NCBI GenBank assembly: GCA_013812515.1
Contig: JACCTI010000462.1
Span: 1-8,499, forward strand
From: Chthoniobacterales bacterium
GTDB lineage: Bacteria > Verrucomicrobiota > Verrucomicrobiia > Chthoniobacterales > UBA10450
Direction of reading: 5' to 3'
DNA length: 8,499 bases
Shown here: in pieces, positions 6,104 to 8,499 of the stretch
Layout of the letters: each line of letters starts with the position of its first letter
Numbering within the stretch: position 1 is the first letter of the stretch
Notes under the pieces: generated by a model
What the model saw: the letters and a program-made list of their open reading frames with translations, nothing else
What the model was told of the DNA's origin: nothing
Database searches by the model: none
Program-made: the position numbers and the translations under genes

Positions 6104-6128
6104 GCGGGGTCAGCCGATCCGGAAGCGC
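6104..6128 (-). repeat. Palindromic repeat unit E, overlapping the end of the DUF721 gene
   Basis: Read on the minus strand: GCGCTT, CCGGAT, CGGCTGA, CCCCGC. It shares the 12-nt GCTGACCCCGCC with unit B and keeps CCGG at the start of the arm, but it lacks TTGTAG. It lies 69 nt from unit D, mirroring the 68-nt B-C distance. The TGA of the loop is the stop codon of the DUF721 gene. GCGCTTCC (6061-6068) and GGAAGCGC (6121-6128) form a further perfect inverted pair around it. Confidence 0.55.
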
Positions 6129-6469
6129 AGATCGCGGATGATTTTCCCGCCAAAGCGCTGCTTCAGTTTCCGCAAGATTTCGGCTTTCGAGATCGTTTCG
6201 AACTGATAGTGCAGCGCCGGCTGCAAAACGCGGATGAACAGGACCCCATTGCGCAAACTGACAGGCGCGGAATGCGCGGCGATGAAATCACCGACAATAC
6301 CCTTCCATGCATCGATGACTTCCGTCTCGCGCAGCCTTTCGCTCAGCCCGAGTTGCTGCATGAGTTTCGGCAGCAGATCCCCGGGGGCTTGCCAACGATC
6401 AGGGCGCCGCTTGATTTCCGGCAGACCGCGCCACTCTGCGATCACCGTGGTGCGGAGAGAAAGGTCCAT
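6110..6469 (-). CDS. DUF721 family protein (DciA-like)
   Basis: A 119-residue protein of the DUF721 family, whose studied member DciA helps load or support the replicative helicase DnaB in many bacteria lacking DnaC/DnaI. The core is visible: LGLSERLRETEVIDAW (residues 41-56), the KGIVGDFIAAHSAPVSL stretch (57-73), NGVLFIRVLQPALHYQFE (74-91) and a C-terminal IIRDLRFRIG. The N-terminal 38 residues are basic and less conserved. The ATG at 6469 is preceded by CCGGA as a weak ribosome site. It is divergent from the gene at 6547, with 77 nt between them in which no clear promoter pair was seen. Its stop codon lies inside a copy of the repeat family (unit E). The family call is good; a DciA role here is inferred from the family. 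Confidence 0.8.
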   Translation of the reverse strand: MDLSLRTTVIAEWRGLPEIKRRPDRWQAPGDLLPKLMQQLGLSERLRETEVIDAWKGIVGDFIAAHSAPVSLRNGVLFIRVLQPALHYQFETISKAEILRKLKQRFGGKIIRDLRFRIG

Positions 6470-6546
6470 TCCGGAACGTTAGCGCGTCCGCCCCAGATTT
6501 GCGCTTTCGGATTTCGCGCGGGCGCGTGGCGGTTTAAGGTGGAGCC

Positions 6547-6774
6547 ATGACGAAAGAGGAGTCGCACGCGAGGGACAAACAGTATGTGCGCGCGTGGGCG
6601 GAGGCGGGAGCTTTCCTGGAAGCGGAACGCCGGGCGCGCGTGCGCCGGGTCGATACGGCAGAGGCGCTCGAACGCTTGAGCACATTGTTCGACTCCGCTT
6701 TGTGGCTGCATCGACCAGCCGAAAGCTCAGGTCTGGTGGAGCAGCAAGCCATCTTCGCGAAAGCGCGCCGATGA
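6547..6774 (+). CDS. Small helical protein, partner of the downstream nucleotidyltransferase
   Basis: A 75-residue, strongly charged, probably all-helical protein without a named domain that I can recognise. The N-terminal half is rich in Arg, Glu and Ala (RAWAEAGAFLEAERRARVRR). The C-terminal half has DTAEALERL followed by a short motif SSGLVEQQ and a basic end. AAGGTGGAG lies 2 nt before the ATG, a strong ribosome site that fixes the start. The stop overlaps the next start as ATGA, so the two genes are translationally coupled. Small proteins directly before MNT nucleotidyltransferases are often antitoxin-like or HEPN partners, but the HEPN motif RX4-6H is absent. Function unknown. Confidence 0.72.
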   Translation: MTKEESHARDKQYVRAWAEAGAFLEAERRARVRRVDTAEALERLSTLFDSALWLHRPAESSGLVEQQAIFAKARR

Positions 6775-7340
6775 ATGGCGTGCTCGAGGGCGCACTCCAG
6801 CTCCAAAGTTTTCTCTTCGCGCAAGAGTGGCGTTTTTGCTTCATCGGCGGACTGGCAGTGCAGAAATGGAGCGAGCCGCGCGTGACGGAGGATGCGGACG
6901 TGACGCTCTTCACCGGGTTCGGCAACGAGGAGACTTATGTTGATGCGCTGCTCGGCTGGCTCGAACCGCGCCGGGCCGACGCGCGTGAGTTTGCGCTCCG
7001 CGCGCGGGTCTTGCTCGCGCAGACGCCTTCAGGAGTCGGGGTGGATATCGCGCTGGGCGCCCTGCCGTTTGAGGATCTGGCGATTTCGCGCGCACGTGAT
7101 GTTGAACTTTCCCCCCACTGCTCTCTTCGACTCTGCACGCCGGAAGACCTGATCGTTTTCAAGAGCTTCGCCGCGCGTCCGCTGGATTGGCGCGATGTGG
7201 AGATGACGATCGTACGGCAGGGAGAGGCTGGACTCGACTGGCGCTATATCGAGGAGCAACTGCGCCCGTTGGCCGAACTCAAAGACCAGCCCGAGCTGCT
7301 GGACGAATTGCTCGCCTTGCGGGAACGGCTCCGCGATTAG
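6771..7340 (+). CDS. MNT-type nucleotidyltransferase family protein
   Basis: A 189-residue protein with the minimal nucleotidyltransferase fold. FIGGLAVQKW (residues 24-33) gives the GG motif (G26, G27). RVTEDADV (37-44) provides the first two catalytic carboxylates, D41 and D43. GVDIALG (90-96) provides the third, D92. A helical C-terminal half contains CTPEDLIVFKSFAARPLDWRDVE, typical of AbiEii/nucleotidyltransferase-like proteins in which a lysine and a late DWRD segment follow. The start is the ATG at 6771, overlapping the small upstream gene by 4 bp. An upstream reading from 6594 would add 59 residues that are a shadow of the small gene. It could be a toxin of a type II or IV-like module that modifies tRNA or protein, or an ordinary metabolic NTase. 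It ends 4 nt before the rpoN stop, convergently. Confidence 0.8.
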   Translation: MNGVLEGALQLQSFLFAQEWRFCFIGGLAVQKWSEPRVTEDADVTLFTGFGNEETYVDALLGWLEPRRADAREFALRARVLLAQTPSGVGVDIALGALPFEDLAISRARDVELSPHCSLRLCTPEDLIVFKSFAARPLDWRDVEMTIVRQGEAGLDWRYIEEQLRPLAELKDQPELLDELLALRERLRD

Positions 7341-7344
7341 GCGG

Positions 7345-8499
7345 TCAGTATTTCCGCCGCATGTTGCTCGGCAGAACGTTCAGCTCGGTGCGGTATTTTG
7401 CCACGGTGCGACGCGCGATCGGGATGCCTCGCTCGCTCAGGATCTCCACGATCTCTTTGTCACTCAAAGGCGAGCTGCCGTCCTCGCTTTTCACCAAATC
7501 CTGGATCGCTTCTTTTACACTCGTGTTGCTCATCGCCTCGCCGCTCGAGGTCTGATAACCGGGAGTGAAGAAGTACTTCATTTCGAACACCCCTTGCGGT
7601 GTCGACATGTATTTGCCCGAAATCGCGCGGCTGACGGTCGTCTCGTGCACCCCAACAGCGTCCGCGATTTGCACCATTGTCATGGGCTTCAAATGCGCGG
7701 ACCCTTGATCGAGAAACTCACGCTGCCGCGCAACGATCTGATGCGAGATATTGGAGATGGTCTGCTGGCGCTGGTGGATTGATTTGATGAGGAACTTACC
7801 GCTCCGGATTTTGTCACGAATATAGTCCTTCACCTCACTACCATTCCCGTCTTGTGACATGATGTCCTTGTAGGTGTTGCTGATGCGCAGATGCGGAATC
7901 TGTTCGCCGTTTAGAATGATCTGATACTCGCCATCGATTTTCTCCACGGTCACATCCGGTAGGATATAATTCTGCGGCGACTCGGCGAAAAGCTGCCCGG
8001 GCCGCGGATCGAGCTGCGCGATGTTGTTGGCGCACTTCTGGACCTGTTCGACGCTCAGTCCCATGCGCCGCGCGATCTCAGGGAACCGCCGCTTCCCCAA
8101 GTCCGCCATGTGATCGCTGATGATCTTGTATTCGAGGCTGTTCTGTTTGCCCTCGCGCTTTAACTGGATCAAGAGGCACTCACGCAAGTCTTGGGCGCCT
8201 ACGCCGGGAGGGTAGAAACTCTGAACGAGCGTGAGCATGTGCTCGAAGTCCTCCTGCGCTATCCCGGTGTTCATCGACATATCCTCCGGTGAGGATTGCA
8301 GGAAGCCGCTCTCGTCGATGTTGCCGATGATCACTTCGGCCGTCTTGCGATCCTCGGCGTTTAAGGCTGCTTGATTCAATTGTCCCATCAGATGCTGCTG
8401 CAGCGTCTCCTGCGTTGCGATCGAATCGAAGAAGAATTGGCGCTTCTCCTCTTCGTCCTGCGAGCGGGCGCTGTAGCTGCTCGATTGCGCCATGTAATC
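7345..8499 (-). CDS. rpoN: RNA polymerase sigma-54 factor RpoN, 5'-truncated by window edge
   Basis: Alternative sigma factor that recognises -24/-12 promoters and needs AAA+ enhancer-binding proteins. The frame stays open through base 8499, so the ATG at 8493 is probably internal and the glutamine-rich region I lies outside the window. Visible here, counted from that ATG, are an acidic linker (SQDEEEKR, 11-18), the core-binding region (about 20-200, with FYPPGVGAQDLRECL at 93-107 and LDPRPGQLF at 161-169), the helix-turn-helix (about 274-294, IADAVGVHETTVSRAISGKY), and the diagnostic RpoN box ARRTVAKYR (360-368) that reads the -24 element. The C-terminus NVLPSNMRRKY is intact. It converges on the nucleotidyltransferase with 4 nt between stops and no terminator hairpin. 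Confidence 0.95.
   Translation of the reverse strand, partial: DYMAQSSSYSARSQDEEEKRQFFFDSIATQETLQQHLMGQLNQAALNAEDRKTAEVIIGNIDESGFLQSSPEDMSMNTGIAQEDFEHMLTLVQSFYPPGVGAQDLRECLLIQLKREGKQNSLEYKIISDHMADLGKRRFPEIARRMGLSVEQVQKCANNIAQLDPRPGQLFAESPQNYILPDVTVEKIDGEYQIILNGEQIPHLRISNTYKDIMSQDGNGSEVKDYIRDKIRSGKFLIKSIHQRQQTISNISHQIVARQREFLDQGSAHLKPMTMVQIADAVGVHETTVSRAISGKYMSTPQGVFEMKYFFTPGYQTSSGEAMSNTSVKEAIQDLVKSEDGSSPLSDKEIVEILSERGIPIARRTVAKYRTELNVLPSNMRRKY

Larger units (their letters stand above)
5768..6109. other. Gene-free spacer between folB and the DUF721 gene
   Basis: This 342-nt stretch has no believable gene. The open frames crossing it on both strands have no domain character, and their arginine- and alanine-rich translations come from the repeats. 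The part near folB (5768-5884) should hold the folB promoter and contains one palindrome. The part from 5885 onward is filled by four units of a palindromic repeat, the last of which runs into the 3' end of the DUF721 gene. Confidence 0.7.

Noticed and set aside
4946..6128. CRISPR array
   Set aside because: The repeat units are few, occur in both orientations, have irregular spacing and lie partly inside a gene, with no cas genes.
5662..6153. Overlapping long open frames on both strands across the folB-DUF721 spacer (plus 5662-6141, minus 5767-6153)
   Set aside because: They pass through folB, the repeat units and the end of the DUF721 gene, have low-complexity Arg/Ala/Gly-rich translations with no domain, and depend on the GC-rich repeats being free of stops.
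6594..6770. N-terminal extension of the nucleotidyltransferase by 59 residues
   Set aside because: It begins at a non-ATG codon, is Gly/Arg-rich, and lies wholly within the small gene that has the good ribosome site. The ATG at 6771 with the ATGA overlap is preferred.
6547..7340. Classical HEPN-MNT toxin-antitoxin pair
   Set aside because: The small protein lacks the HEPN RX4-6H motif and is shorter than HEPN domains, so that label is not supported.
7341..7344. Bidirectional terminator between the nucleotidyltransferase and rpoN
   Set aside because: Only 4 nt separate the stop codons, and no stem with a T-run was found around them.

Overview
The window is a densely packed stretch of about 60% GC from a Gram-negative bacterium. 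It carries an LpxL/HtrB-type lipid acyltransferase, TatC, a type IV prepilin peptidase, sigma-54 (RpoN) and a DUF721/DciA-family protein. The style of RpoN, the Nudix enzyme and the enlarged prepilin peptidase suggests a soil Verrucomicrobiota-like organism. That is an inference from protein character, not from a marker gene. No tRNA, rRNA, CRISPR array or transposase gene was seen.

Layout. (1) 1-2019, plus strand: a tight run of an acyltransferase cut by the left edge, a four-helix membrane protein, and a membrane-anchored polysaccharide deacetylase. This looks like a cell-envelope operon. (2) 1868-5767, minus strand, reading from high to low coordinates: folB, a Nudix hydrolase, tatC, pilD and a SAM methyltransferase. 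Spacings are 4-66 nt, so this is a likely operon of mixed housekeeping and envelope genes. Its last gene converges on and overlaps the deacetylase by 152 bp. (3) 5768-6109: the only long gene-free stretch. It holds a mirrored cluster of short palindromic repeats. (4) 6110-6469, minus strand: a DciA-like DUF721 protein. (5) 6547-7340, plus strand: a two-gene unit with a 4-bp ATGA overlap, made of a small helical protein and a MNT-type nucleotidyltransferase. (6) 7345-8499, minus strand: rpoN, its 5' end cut by the right edge.

The most notable observation is a repeat family with the architecture TTGTAG, 6-nt arm, GCGNTGA loop, 6-nt arm. It occurs four times in the folB-DUF721 spacer (two units in each orientation) and again inside the Nudix gene. 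There the repeat block spans 99 nt (33 codons) and splits the Nudix box. Removing those 33 residues restores the canonical distance between the box glycine and the REUxEE core exactly. This looks like an in-frame insertion of a REPIN/BIME-like element into a catalytic motif that has nevertheless kept its reading frame and catalytic residues. The second candidate of interest is the nucleotidyltransferase with its small co-translated partner, which is arranged like a toxin-antitoxin module.
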